Shown here one piece after another: positions 1 through 5,617 of a stretch of DNA of 5,617 nt. Source of the DNA: Oscillospiraceae bacterium. Lineage in GTDB: Bacteria > Bacillota > Clostridia > Oscillospirales > Oscillospiraceae. Both the position numbers and the translations under genes were made by a program. The stretch is taken from NCBI GenBank assembly GCA_031272845.1, contig JAISTA010000141.1, positions 1 to 5,617 of the forward strand. The letters run 5' to 3'. Below the pieces are notes generated by a model that worked only from the letters and a program-made list of their open reading frames with translations, searched no databases and was not told where the DNA came from. How positions within the stretch are numbered: the first letter of the stretch is position 1; each line of letters begins with the position of its first letter.

Positions 1-91
1 TCCCTCGTTGCTTCGGGCGAGGTAACCCTCCTTGGTTTTGCGTTCCCTCTTTATGTTTTTAGTGCAGAAAGAGGCTGCCTGCGAAATTAAT

Positions 92-139
92 AGACAGCAA
101 CCCTACGGCATATCGTAGGATATGCTGTATTTGCTGTCT
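92..139. repeat. Long hairpin with alternative internal pairings
   Basis: AGACAGCAA (92-100) is the exact reverse complement of TTGCTGTCT (131-139). Inside it, read as plus-strand RNA, TACGGCATAT (104-113) pairs with ATATGCTGTA (120-129) through ten pairs, one of them G-U, around a CGTAGG loop. The 24 bases at 102-125 are also exactly four hexamers: CCTACG, GCATAT, CGTAGG, ATATGC. The first pairs with the third and the second with the fourth, so two inner helices exclude each other. A T-run (151-155) begins 11 bases after the stem, too far for a standard terminator. The G-U pair becomes A-C in the opposite strand, so the 10-pair inner helix is better in plus-strand RNA. The role is unknown: terminator relic, RNA switch or repeat element are all possible. 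Confidence 0.6.
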
Positions 140-195
140 GCGTGTGCGTATTTTTCTGAATTAAAAGCAGTAAACATTATTGTGTTATTGTTTGA

Positions 196-220
196 TAATG
201 TATAAAAATTATACGCATTA
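196..220. promoter_or_regulatory. Imperfect palindrome, possible operator
   Basis: GTATAA (200-205) and TTATAC (209-214) are inverted around AAA. The outer TAAT (196-199) and ATTA (217-220) extend the symmetry, with two unpaired bases (215-216) on one side. It would lie just inside the transcript started by the leftward promoter at 235-263, a usual place for a repressor site. AT-rich DNA makes such palindromes by chance, so this is weak. Confidence 0.25.
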
Positions 221-234
221 ATAATTGTTTTTGT

Positions 235-263
235 ATTATATCATAGTTTTTCAGCTTTTACAA
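235..263 (-). promoter_or_regulatory. Candidate leftward vegetative promoter (inner)
   Basis: On the minus strand a TTGTAA -35 element (263-258) is followed, after exactly 17 bases, by a perfect TATAAT -10 element (240-235). Transcription would start near 228 and run toward position 1. The -10 and spacing fit the primary sigma factor; the -35 matches TTGACA at four of six bases. The surrounding DNA is AT-rich, where such matches arise by chance. Confidence 0.4.
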
Positions 264-365
264 CATCCAAAATATGTAAACACCTAAAACTGAAAAAATG
301 CAAATCTGCCTATTAATGTATATGCAACACTACTGCACTATAATACAACGATGATGTTGTTTCGG

Positions 366-394
366 AGTATAACAACTCCATGCGCTTTTGTCAA
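366..394 (-). promoter_or_regulatory. Strong leftward vegetative promoter (outer)
   Basis: The minus strand carries a perfect TTGACA -35 (394-389), a 17-base spacer and TATACT as -10 (371-366), which is nearly consensus for the primary sigma factor. It points away from spoIIE toward the left edge. The spacer begins AAAGCGCATG and ends GTTGT, as does the SLH gene promoter at 5402-5431. An inverted pair GTTGTT (356-361) and AACAAC (371-376) covers the -10, with a further ACAAC at 345-349, so a regulator might bind there. No gene within the window is served by it. Confidence 0.6.
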
Positions 395-555
395 GCGCCG
401 CGCCGTGCCCGCTCCCGCACCAATTTCTCTGCCAAGACCATGTTTTGGTTATTTCCCGCTATTTCCCAACCGAACCTTCCCGTGTTTTCGCGCACAAACC
501 AACAGAAAAAGCGCATAGCTTACCATATAATTTATTCAGGGATGTCTCCCTAAAA
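395..555. other. Intergenic DNA upstream of spoIIE, no gene seen
   Basis: Nothing here reads as a gene. A short tandem pair occurs at 450-459 and 460-469 (TATTTCCC plus two varying bases). A TATAAT at 526-531 could be a -10 for spoIIE but lacks a recognisable -35 at a normal distance. In Bacillus, spoIIE is driven by the primary sigma factor with phosphorylated Spo0A. I looked for the Spo0A box TGTCGAA or its complement between 395 and 775 and found no exact copy. A small inverted pair AGGGA/TCCCT flanks TGTC at 538-551. Confidence 0.4.
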
Positions 556-715
556 ATATAGTCAATCAACCTGAAAAACGGCCCGGCTTTGCGAGCATAC
601 TTTTCGGCTTGCAAGCGGCGGCGCGCAGACGTGCCGTAGCCGGCAAGGATGAAGACGCGGCAAGGCGGAAAACAGGCCGCAAGGGCGGGGTGTTTTTCAG
701 GCTGCTTGACTATAT
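556..715. repeat. Large imperfect inverted repeat upstream of spoIIE
   Basis: The left arm (556-579) and the reverse complement of the right arm (692-715) match at 22 of 24 bases. Weaker similarity with a few small gaps continues inward, through CGCAAAG against CGCAAGG and beyond. At the middle TGCCG (632-636) and CGGCA (641-645) form a short hairpin. The arms translate outward to similar peptides (FFRLIDYI on the minus strand, FFRLLDYI on the plus strand), so the element may be two head-to-head copies of one dispersed sequence. The outer ends lie in TA-rich DNA, as might be left by a small non-autonomous transposon, but a clear target duplication is not visible. It ends about 60 bases before the spoIIE start, so it may contain or disturb the promoter or fold in the 5' leader. 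Confidence 0.6.
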
Positions 716-763
716 ATACCCCCGCCGGGCGGAAAAGCCGATTTATCCGCCCGCGTTTACGCC

Positions 764-767
764 GGAG
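764..767 (+). promoter_or_regulatory. Ribosome binding site that sets the spoIIE start
   Basis: GGAG lies seven bases before the ATG at 775. The same frame is open further upstream to an ATG at 649, but that start would add 42 codons rich in arginine and lysine, would begin inside the inverted repeat, and has no comparable site (only AAGGATG running into it). The 775 start is preferred. Confidence 0.75.
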
Positions 768-774
768 AAAAACA

Positions 775-3162
775 ATGCCAAAGCCAAGCGGAAAATCCGT
801 TACATACAATTATGAAAAAGGCCGCGCCGACAGGAAATTCGGCGCGAAAATGCGGGCGCACACAGGCGGCCTTGCGGAGGTTTTGCACAACGACGTTTTT
901 GTCACCTGGTGCGACGCCGCGATTCGCTTTTTAATTGCGTTTCTGCTTGCCGGGATAAAGCTTTTTTCCGGAATTTCGCCGTTTTCTATCGGCTTTGCGG
1001 CCGCCGCCGTAAAGGGGCGCGCAAAATACGCAACCTACCTCGGCTCGGCGGCGGGCTACCTGCTGTTTCTGCCGTGGTCGTCAGGACTTACATATCTTTC
1101 GGCTCTTGCGCTGATATTTGGCGGAGGCTTTTTGCTCCCCGTCGGGCAGGCGCGCAAAAAGCTTTGGGTAATACCGCTTTTAACGCTTGGCGTCTCCTGC
1201 TTTTGCGGGGCGATCGTCGCCTCGTCCGGCGGACTTACAGCGGCGGAGGCGGCAATCGTGCTGGCTGACGGAACAATAGCCGCCGTTTCGTGCGTATTCT
1301 ACGGGATTGCGCTGTTTCCATCCCGCGAGACCTCCATTGCGCTGGGCACGGAATTTGCGCGCGTGGCCAGCATAATCATCCTGCTCTCGACCGTTTTGAT
1401 GTCGCTCGCGGAGTTGACTGTCGGCGGCGTTATCTCCCTTGGACGGACGGTCGCGTCTCTTGTGGTGTTCTGCGTGTCCTACACCGGCGGAGTCGGGTTC
1501 GGGTGCGCTTTCGGCGTCGCCGTCGGTCTCTCGATGGACGCGGTAAGCCCCGGATACCCGATTTTTGGCCTTGCATACGGGCTTTCGGGGCTTGTCGCGG
1601 GGATGTTCTCAAAGCGCAGCAAGCTCGCCTTCGCGATCCTGTATGTCGTAGTAAACGCGGCGGTGTCTGTGCTCGCGGTCGGCACGGAATCCGTGCCGGG
1701 CATACTTTACGAGGTGTTTATCGCCTCTTGTGCGTTTATGCTGCTGCCGCAGGGCGCGATGTCGAGGATAGAACAGCTGCTGCCCGACCCGTTGCGGGCG
1801 CGCGGCGCGGACTCGGCAAGCATATACACCCGCGAGAGGGCACGCGCCGCCGCGCGCGCCTTTGCGGAGGTCTGCGGCGAAACCGCCGCCGTGCGGGAGG
1901 CCGCCGCAAAGCCGGACAATCCGGCGGTAATCTTCAGCCGCGCGGCGGATCTGGTCTGCCGCGAGTGCCAAAACGCGCCCGTGTGCTGGAACAAAAACTT
2001 TGAGCGCACAACCGACGCGTGCAACAACGCGCTTGCCGTAATTTCGGCCAAGGGTGTTGCCGAGCCCGCCGACTTTCCGCGCTATTTCAAGGAAAACTGC
2101 ATACATATGGAGGACTTTTGTCAGGCCGCCTCGCGGGAATATCAGCGCTTTCGGCGGCAGCGGCGGCAAAAGGCGGCCTCACGCGAGGCGAGGGGCGTTT
2201 TGTACGAATACTGCGCCGAAATCTCCGAGATACTCGAGAGCTTCGCCGACGACATTGTCGCGCCCGGCACGGCCTCCGGCGAGACGGAGGAGCGCATTTC
2301 GCGCTACCTGCGCGGACTCGGCATTCACGTGCAGGCGGCGGTTTTCCGTGACACGTCTGGCCGCCTGCACGTAGACCTGTTCGGCGCCTGCGCGGAGATA
2401 ACCAAAACGGAGCGCTGGCTTGAGCGGCTTTCCGTCTGCTGTGCCGCAAGGCTCTGCCTGCAAAACGAAAAGCACGCGCTCACGCACGAAATGCACCTGC
2501 TTGAGGCAGAAAAATACGCCGCGTCCATCGGAATTTCGCGCACGAACCGCGACGGGGAGGTCGTTTCCGGCGACATTTGCGGGTATTTCAAAACGCCCGA
2601 GGGCAAAATCTACATAATCCTGACCGACGGAATGGGCAGCGGCGAGGACGCGCACAATGTCTCCGCCGAAGCGCAGAGCGTTCTGCAAAAATTCATCCGC
2701 TCGGGCGTTGCGCCGCGCGCCGCGATCAAAATGCTGAACGGCCTTCTGCTCCTGCGCAACGAGGAAAAGACGACCTGCTGCGCCGTTGACGTTGCCGAGC
2801 TTGACCTGTTCACAGGCGTTTTGGAGCTGTACAAATGCGGCGCGGCGCAGTCTTACATCCGCGCGGGAGGTATTGTTCAGACTGTGCTGGGCGAGGGGCT
2901 CGCCGCCGGGCTCTTGCCGCCCTCCGGCATTTCAGACGAGCAGACAAAGGCAGTGTTGCGCGCGGGCGACCTGCTTGTTATGGTATCGGACGGCATTCCG
3001 CGCGACAGACTGCAAAACCGCCTGACCGCGATAATCTCCGAATTTTCGCCGAAGCGGCGTACTCCGGGGGAGCTCTCGCGCGAGATAGCGGAGCTTGCCG
3101 CCGAAACAACAGGCGCGGAGGACGACATCTCGGCAATTGCGGTATATATAAAGGAGATATAG
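775..3162 (+). CDS. spoIIE: Stage II sporulation protein E, PP2C-type serine phosphatase
   Basis: This 795-residue membrane phosphatase (827 in B. subtilis) removes phosphate from SpoIIAA, freeing sigma F from the anti-sigma factor SpoIIAB in the forespore; the family also works with FtsZ at the asymmetric septum. A cytoplasmic tail (1-45) precedes about ten membrane segments (roughly 46-326). A middle region (about 330-570) carries clustered cysteines: C395, C398 and C404 before a tryptophan, then C416, C442 and C449. The C-terminal PP2C domain (about 575-795) keeps the metal-binding acidic residues: SGD at 598-600, TDGMGSG at 617-623, SDG at 738-740 and DD at 783-784. All appear intact, so the protein should be active. 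The gene ends in TAG and seems monocistronic: the tilS, hpt and ftsH genes that often follow spoIIE are absent and the next gene is convergent. No Spo0A box was found. The identity is secure; the start is well supported by the GGAG at 764-767. Confidence 0.96.
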   Translation: MPKPSGKSVTYNYEKGRADRKFGAKMRAHTGGLAEVLHNDVFVTWCDAAIRFLIAFLLAGIKLFSGISPFSIGFAAAAVKGRAKYATYLGSAAGYLLFLPWSSGLTYLSALALIFGGGFLLPVGQARKKLWVIPLLTLGVSCFCGAIVASSGGLTAAEAAIVLADGTIAAVSCVFYGIALFPSRETSIALGTEFARVASIIILLSTVLMSLAELTVGGVISLGRTVASLVVFCVSYTGGVGFGCAFGVAVGLSMDAVSPGYPIFGLAYGLSGLVAGMFSKRSKLAFAILYVVVNAAVSVLAVGTESVPGILYEVFIASCAFMLLPQGAMSRIEQLLPDPLRARGADSASIYTRERARAAARAFAEVCGETAAVREAAAKPDNPAVIFSRAADLVCRECQNAPVCWNKNFERTTDACNNALAVISAKGVAEPADFPRYFKENCIHMEDFCQAASREYQRFRRQRRQKAASREARGVLYEYCAEISEILESFADDIVAPGTASGETEERISRYLRGLGIHVQAAVFRDTSGRLHVDLFGACAEITKTERWLERLSVCCAARLCLQNEKHALTHEMHLLEAEKYAASIGISRTNRDGEVVSGDICGYFKTPEGKIYIILTDGMGSGEDAHNVSAEAQSVLQKFIRSGVAPRAAIKMLNGLLLLRNEEKTTCCAVDVAELDLFTGVLELYKCGAAQSYIRAGGIVQTVLGEGLAAGLLPPSGISDEQTKAVLRAGDLLVMVSDGIPRDRLQNRLTAIISEFSPKRRTPGELSREIAELAAETTGAEDDISAIAVYIKEI

Positions 3163-3431
3163 TTAAGCCGAGTGAAAGCGATTCGCCGTATTGCGCGGCG
3201 GAGCCGGTGAGCGCGCAGAGACATTTTACTTGCCGCCGGGCGCACTTAAAAGCTGGTCTTAAAGCGGAATATTGTTTTTTACCTAAAAAGCATTTCGGCT
3301 TTGCGCGGATATTTTTCGGATTGCCGGGAGGCCGCCGTGTTGTTCCCCGGCGAGTACGACACACAGCAATGCGGAAAATTTTCACCGGGACGGGACGATT
3401 TTTATAATATATCGTGCCGCCGCCCAAGCAA
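3163..3431. other. Gene-free stretch between spoIIE and the shared terminator
   Basis: No gene is recognised in these 269 bases. An AAGGAG sequence lies in the last codons of spoIIE (3151-3156) like a ribosome binding site for a following gene, yet the nearest start, a GTG at 3172, is 15 bases away and opens only 12 codons. GCCGGG (3323-3328) can pair with CCCGGC (3346-3351) around a 17-base loop. A TATAAT occurs at 3403-3408 with a poor -35 and nothing to transcribe on that strand. I saw no trace of tilS in any frame. It may be a long 3' untranslated region or remains of lost DNA. Confidence 0.4.
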
Positions 3432-3467
3432 AAAAACGCGCCTGAGTGTACACTCAAGCGCGTTTTT
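3432..3467. terminator. Bidirectional intrinsic terminator
   Basis: AAAAACGCGC (3432-3441) pairs with GCGCGTTTTT (3458-3467), and the core TGAGTGTACACTCA (3443-3456) is a perfect palindrome; only C3442 opposite A3457 fails to pair. A-tracts on one side and T-tracts on the other give a U-run in RNA from either strand. It lies 41 bases beyond the stop codon of the SLH gene and 269 bases beyond that of spoIIE, as expected for a terminator shared by convergent genes. Confidence 0.9.
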
Positions 3468-3508
3468 CTGTTGAGGCTTCGGCAAAAATGCGCTGTGCCG
3501 CGCGGGCT

Positions 3509-5305
3509 TTACTCTTTCGCCGCGTTTTGTATGTATTTCATCAGCATTGAGGCGGCCTGCGCCCGAGTCGCTCCGGCTTGCGGTGCGATTTCCGTGCCTG
3601 ACATGCCGGAGATAATACCATTTGCGCTGCACCAGCTGATTGCGGGCCCGGCGTAAACGGAAATGCCGGCCGCGTCCTCAAAGCGGGACAAATCGGCGCG
3701 GGTCGTCACGTCAAGGCCGCTTTTCTGCGCGAAGCGGAACAGAATAGACGCGAGCTGCTCGCGCGTTATCGGGTCGTTCGGGCCGAAATGGGTGCCGTCA
3801 TAGCCGGAAACAAGGCCGTTTGCGGCCGCCCACTTAACAGGCGAAAGATACCAGCAGCCGGAGCTGTTCGGAACATCCTCAAACGGGTTCGGCAGAGAAG
3901 CAGTGTTCGGCGCACCCGCGTAGTTGTACAGAATCGTGACAAGCATTGCGCGTGAAAGCGCGGTTCCCGGCGCGAATTCCGTTGCTGAAACACCGTTCAT
4001 AATGCCGAGCGAAACGCAAAAGCTGACGGCGTTATAATACCAGTCCGCTTCGGCGACATCGGCAAAGGTACGCGCGTGCACCGGCGGAGTTGGTGTCGGC
4101 GGTGCAGGTGTCGGCGGAGCCGGCGTTGTTGCAGGTGGCGTTGCTGTTGGCGGAGTTGGTGCAGGCGGTGTTGTTTCGGGCGGTGTTGCTGTTGGCGGAG
4201 TTGGCGCGGGCGGTGTTGTTTCGGGCGGCGTTGCTGTTGGCGAAGTCGGCGCGGGCGGAGTGGGAGAAGCTGCCGGCGCTGTCGGTGTCGGAGTGGGCGG
4301 AGTAGGCACCGGCATTGTTGGCGTAGGATCCGGATCCAAGGGCTCGCCGCCCGAAACCGCGACGGTAAAGCCGCCGGTTTCGTTCTCCGGCATTAGCCGG
4401 CAGCGCAGGAAATACGCCGTGCCGCCGTTTAGCTGTGCCGAAAACGTGAAATTGCCGCTTGCCGAAGTGTTGTACGCAAGCAGAACGTTGTTTTCGTTCA
4501 GCAGCCACGCAGAAACGGTCTGCCCGCCGCCGGAGGAAAAGGTATACTCGTCGTCCGTATCCGGCGTGAAAGTAAAATAACGGAGTTCTCCGGGCGTTTT
4601 GACCTCGGCAAACGACGGTTCCCCGCGCGTCAGTATCTGCGGAGCAAGCCACACGGCGTACAGCACGGCGGAGCCCTCCGCCGTATAGCCCGCGCCGGGA
4701 GCATACTGCGGCTCCGCCGCGTCCGGATTTGCCGCCCAACCGAGAAAATAGTGGAAAAGCCGGGGCGGAACGTCCGCAACAAGCTCAATCGGCTCGCCGA
4801 ACAGCTTCGTCTGCGGGGCAACAACGCCGTCGCCTCCGTTCAGGTTATACGAAATTTTGCCGGAGAGCTGAACCGAAAGAATAAGCTCAACCGTTTCGGG
4901 AACAGGTCCGGGATTGTTAACGGCTGACGGCTCAAGCCGAAAGCTGTACTCGCGGCCGGCCGTCATCGAAAAATCACGGTGGTCGTAGCCGACATACGCC
5001 ATCTGCGGATAAATATACTGCGTGGCGCCGGACGGAACAGGGCCGCTCTCCGTCAGAACCGAAAGCTTTGCGCTGATATAGGAAAGAGCCCCGGCGGGCT
5101 CTGCAATCGTCAGCCGGTATGTGCCCGTTTCGGGCGGAGAAAAGGCGAAATCCGCCGCGCCGGAAACAGGCACGGTGACGCGTTGCGCCCCGCCGTGCGG
5201 CAGTGTGTTATCCGGTGCGGAGGCATAGGCGGCAGATGCCGCGAAAATCATAACTGCGGCGGCCGTTATGGCAAGCCGCACACCTGCAGCGCAGCGCTTT
5301 GGCAT
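3509..5305 (-). CDS. Secreted surface protein with three C-terminal SLH domains
   Basis: The 598-residue product is predicted to be exported and held on the cell wall. Residues 1-28 form a signal peptide: basic start, hydrophobic core, likely cleavage after AYA. Residues about 30-145 and 225-320 look like beta-sandwich modules, perhaps pre-peptidase C-terminal type (uncertain). Between them, about 150-220, lies an InlB B-repeat (Listeria-Bacteroides) module, marked by YNLNGGDG, FLGWA and LYAVW. A Pro/Thr linker (323-409) follows, then three SLH domains starting at F414, F475 and F542, with anchor motifs LSRA, ITRE and ATRA. SLH domains generally bind pyruvylated secondary cell-wall polymer. 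No catalytic domain is visible, so its job beyond anchoring, such as adhesion or envelope structure, is unknown. ATG at 5305 is preferred to an in-frame GTG at 5320, because GGAG lies nine bases before the ATG and overlaps that GTG. The gene is convergent with spoIIE and seems monocistronic. Confidence 0.92.
   Translation of the reverse strand: MPKRCAAGVRLAITAAAVMIFAASAAYASAPDNTLPHGGAQRVTVPVSGAADFAFSPPETGTYRLTIAEPAGALSYISAKLSVLTESGPVPSGATQYIYPQMAYVGYDHRDFSMTAGREYSFRLEPSAVNNPGPVPETVELILSVQLSGKISYNLNGGDGVVAPQTKLFGEPIELVADVPPRLFHYFLGWAANPDAAEPQYAPGAGYTAEGSAVLYAVWLAPQILTRGEPSFAEVKTPGELRYFTFTPDTDDEYTFSSGGGQTVSAWLLNENNVLLAYNTSASGNFTFSAQLNGGTAYFLRCRLMPENETGGFTVAVSGGEPLDPDPTPTMPVPTPPTPTPTAPAASPTPPAPTSPTATPPETTPPAPTPPTATPPETTPPAPTPPTATPPATTPAPPTPAPPTPTPPVHARTFADVAEADWYYNAVSFCVSLGIMNGVSATEFAPGTALSRAMLVTILYNYAGAPNTASLPNPFEDVPNSSGCWYLSPVKWAAANGLVSGYDGTHFGPNDPITREQLASILFRFAQKSGLDVTTRADLSRFEDAAGISVYAGPAISWCSANGIISGMSGTEIAPQAGATRAQAASMLMKYIQNAAKE
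4121..4255 (-). repeat. Three tandem 45-bp units coding a Pro/Thr linker
   Basis: Three units (4255-4211, 4210-4166, 4165-4121 in coding order) each encode 15 residues of the pattern PAPTPPTATPPETTP, with S for P in the first unit and A for E in the last. The first two in coding order agree at 42 of 45 bases; the third differs from its neighbour at 7. They sit within the longer Pro/Thr linker (4079-4339) between the beta-rich modules and the SLH anchor. The likely role is an extended spacer through the wall. Such units can change copy number by slippage or recombination. Confidence 0.9.
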
Positions 5306-5314
5306 AGTTTTTTT

Positions 5315-5318
5315 CTCC
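5315..5318 (-). promoter_or_regulatory. Ribosome binding site of the SLH gene
   Basis: GGAG on the minus strand (5318-5315) is followed by nine A-rich bases and the ATG at 5305. It overlaps the alternative GTG (5320), which has only a weak AAGG upstream, so the ATG is chosen as the start. Confidence 0.7.
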
Positions 5319-5401
5319 ACAAAAAGTTAGCCTTTTAAGGCAAAGGGCTGATTGCGCAGGCCAAAATTCATTATGGGCGAGGACGCACAGCCGATACGCA
5401 T

Positions 5402-5431
5402 AAAATATCACAACGCATGCGCTTTCGTCAA
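5402..5431 (-). promoter_or_regulatory. Promoter of the SLH surface-protein gene
   Basis: On the minus strand a TTGACG -35 (5431-5426) is followed after 18 bases by TATTTT (5407-5402), preceded by TG at the extended -10 position. Transcription would begin near 5395, giving a leader of about 90 bases before the ATG at 5305. The spacer starts AAAGCGCATG and contains GTTGT, matching the promoter at 366-394. This fits the primary sigma factor; nothing suggests a sporulation sigma factor. Confidence 0.6.
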
Positions 5432-5437
5432 GAGAAA

Positions 5438-5617
5438 ATGACGAAAAAGATAAAATTATGTCGTTTTTTTGTGTTCGAGGGGAGGTGCCGGGTACTGGAT
5501 ATAGTAGGTGAGGTTTTTTGGCGGGAATTTTGCTTGTTACGCGCGAGTGTTTCCGGAGCGGAGCTTGTTTGGATTTTTGGGGTTTTACTTGCGGCGGTGC
5601 TTGTGTTCTTTGCTACG
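5438..5617 (+). CDS. Possible start of a membrane protein gene, cut by the window edge
   Basis: A frame beginning with ATG at 5438 stays open for 60 codons to the right edge. Its product starts with a basic stretch (MTKKIK) and ends in a hydrophobic run (about residues 42-60) that could span a membrane. I do not recognise it. The case is weak: the only ribosome-binding-like sequence (AAGAG, 5430-5434) is just three bases from the ATG, the start abuts the SLH promoter, and bases 5461-5617 contain so little A (17 of 157) that stop codons are rare in every plus-strand frame. It may equally be non-coding. Confidence 0.18.
   Translation, partial: MTKKIKLCRFFVFEGRCRVLDIVGEVFWREFCLLRASVSGAELVWIFGVLLAAVLVFFAT

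Larger units (their letters stand above)
1..360 (-). other. Gene-free AT-rich region, probable leader of a leftward gene outside the window
   Basis: No convincing coding frame was found. GC content over 181-350 is 43 of 170 bases (25%), far below the roughly 60% of the two genes. Two promoter-like sites (366-394 and 235-263) point left, so the region would be the upstream DNA and 5' leader of a gene past position 1. The leader can fold: a long hairpin lies at 92-139, and a short one pairs CCTCG (3-7) with CGAGG (18-22). An AAGGAGG sequence on the minus strand (33-27) has no start codon at a usable distance. On the plus strand one frame is open from the left edge to a TAA at 88-90 (29 codons); its product is not recognised and it may be chance. 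I could not match the region to a known riboswitch or tRNA. Confidence 0.45.

Noticed and set aside
102..125. Stable H-type pseudoknot from the four hexamers
   Set aside because: Pairing order fits, but no linker bases separate the stems, so both six-pair helices could hardly form together; alternative hairpins are more likely.
1..360. Known riboswitch, T-box or tRNA
   Set aside because: I looked for conserved core motifs of common classes and a tRNA T-arm and saw none; a covariance-model search would decide.
649..774. Upstream extension of spoIIE from an ATG at 649
   Set aside because: The added 42 residues are arginine- and lysine-rich, unlike a SpoIIE start, fall partly in the inverted repeat, and the ATG at 775 has a well-spaced GGAG.
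459..809. 116-codon minus-strand frame upstream of spoIIE
   Set aside because: It overlaps the spoIIE start and reads through both arms of the inverted repeat; no good ribosome binding site or recognisable family.
1290..2169. Long frames in other phases within spoIIE (1290-2003 plus, 1609-2169 minus)
   Set aside because: Arginine- and glycine-rich products typical of out-of-frame reading of GC-rich DNA, fully inside a confident gene.
2835..3407. 190-codon plus-strand frame over the end of spoIIE and beyond
   Set aside because: More than half is an alternate frame of spoIIE; the rest has no start signal or recognisable motif.
4121..4255. Regular repeats as a CRISPR array
   Set aside because: The units are contiguous without unique spacers and keep the reading frame of the SLH protein linker.
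4032..4739. 235-codon minus-strand frame inside the SLH gene
   Set aside because: Low-complexity product from reading the linker repeats in the wrong phase.
1..5617. A new defence, mobile or biosynthetic gene system
   Set aside because: Only two recognisable genes are present, convergent and functionally unrelated; nothing supports a multi-gene system.

Overview
The window holds two full-length genes facing each other, with non-coding DNA at both ends. The plus-strand gene (775-3162) encodes stage II sporulation protein E, the membrane phosphatase that activates the first forespore sigma factor. The minus-strand gene (5305-3509) encodes a secreted surface protein anchored by three S-layer homology (SLH) domains. 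SpoIIE occurs in endospore-forming Bacillota. Coding DNA of roughly 60% GC, the SLH anchor and the proline/threonine linker together suggest a GC-rich spore-forming Clostridia member, perhaps of Oscillospirales type. The taxonomic guess is inference.

Layout, left to right. Bases 1-395 carry no convincing gene. They include an AT-rich island (25% GC over 181-350), a long hairpin at 92-139, and two promoter-like sites that both fire leftward (366-394 and 235-263), so this looks like the control region of a gene beyond the left edge. Bases 396-774 form the spoIIE upstream region, dominated by a large imperfect inverted repeat (556-715). spoIIE then runs to 3162 and appears to stand alone. A gene-free stretch (3163-3431) leads to a symmetrical hairpin with A and T tracts (3432-3467) that can terminate both convergent genes. 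The SLH gene is read leftward from a promoter at 5402-5431. Bases 5438-5617 are strongly G+T biased and hold a weak candidate for the start of another plus-strand gene that leaves the window.

The two genes are convergent and nothing ties them functionally: one acts in sporulation, the other on the cell surface. No defence, mobile or biosynthetic system was recognised. The least explained items are the inverted repeat before spoIIE, the refoldable hairpin at the left end, and a promoter and spacer sequence shared by the left-end promoter and the SLH gene promoter.
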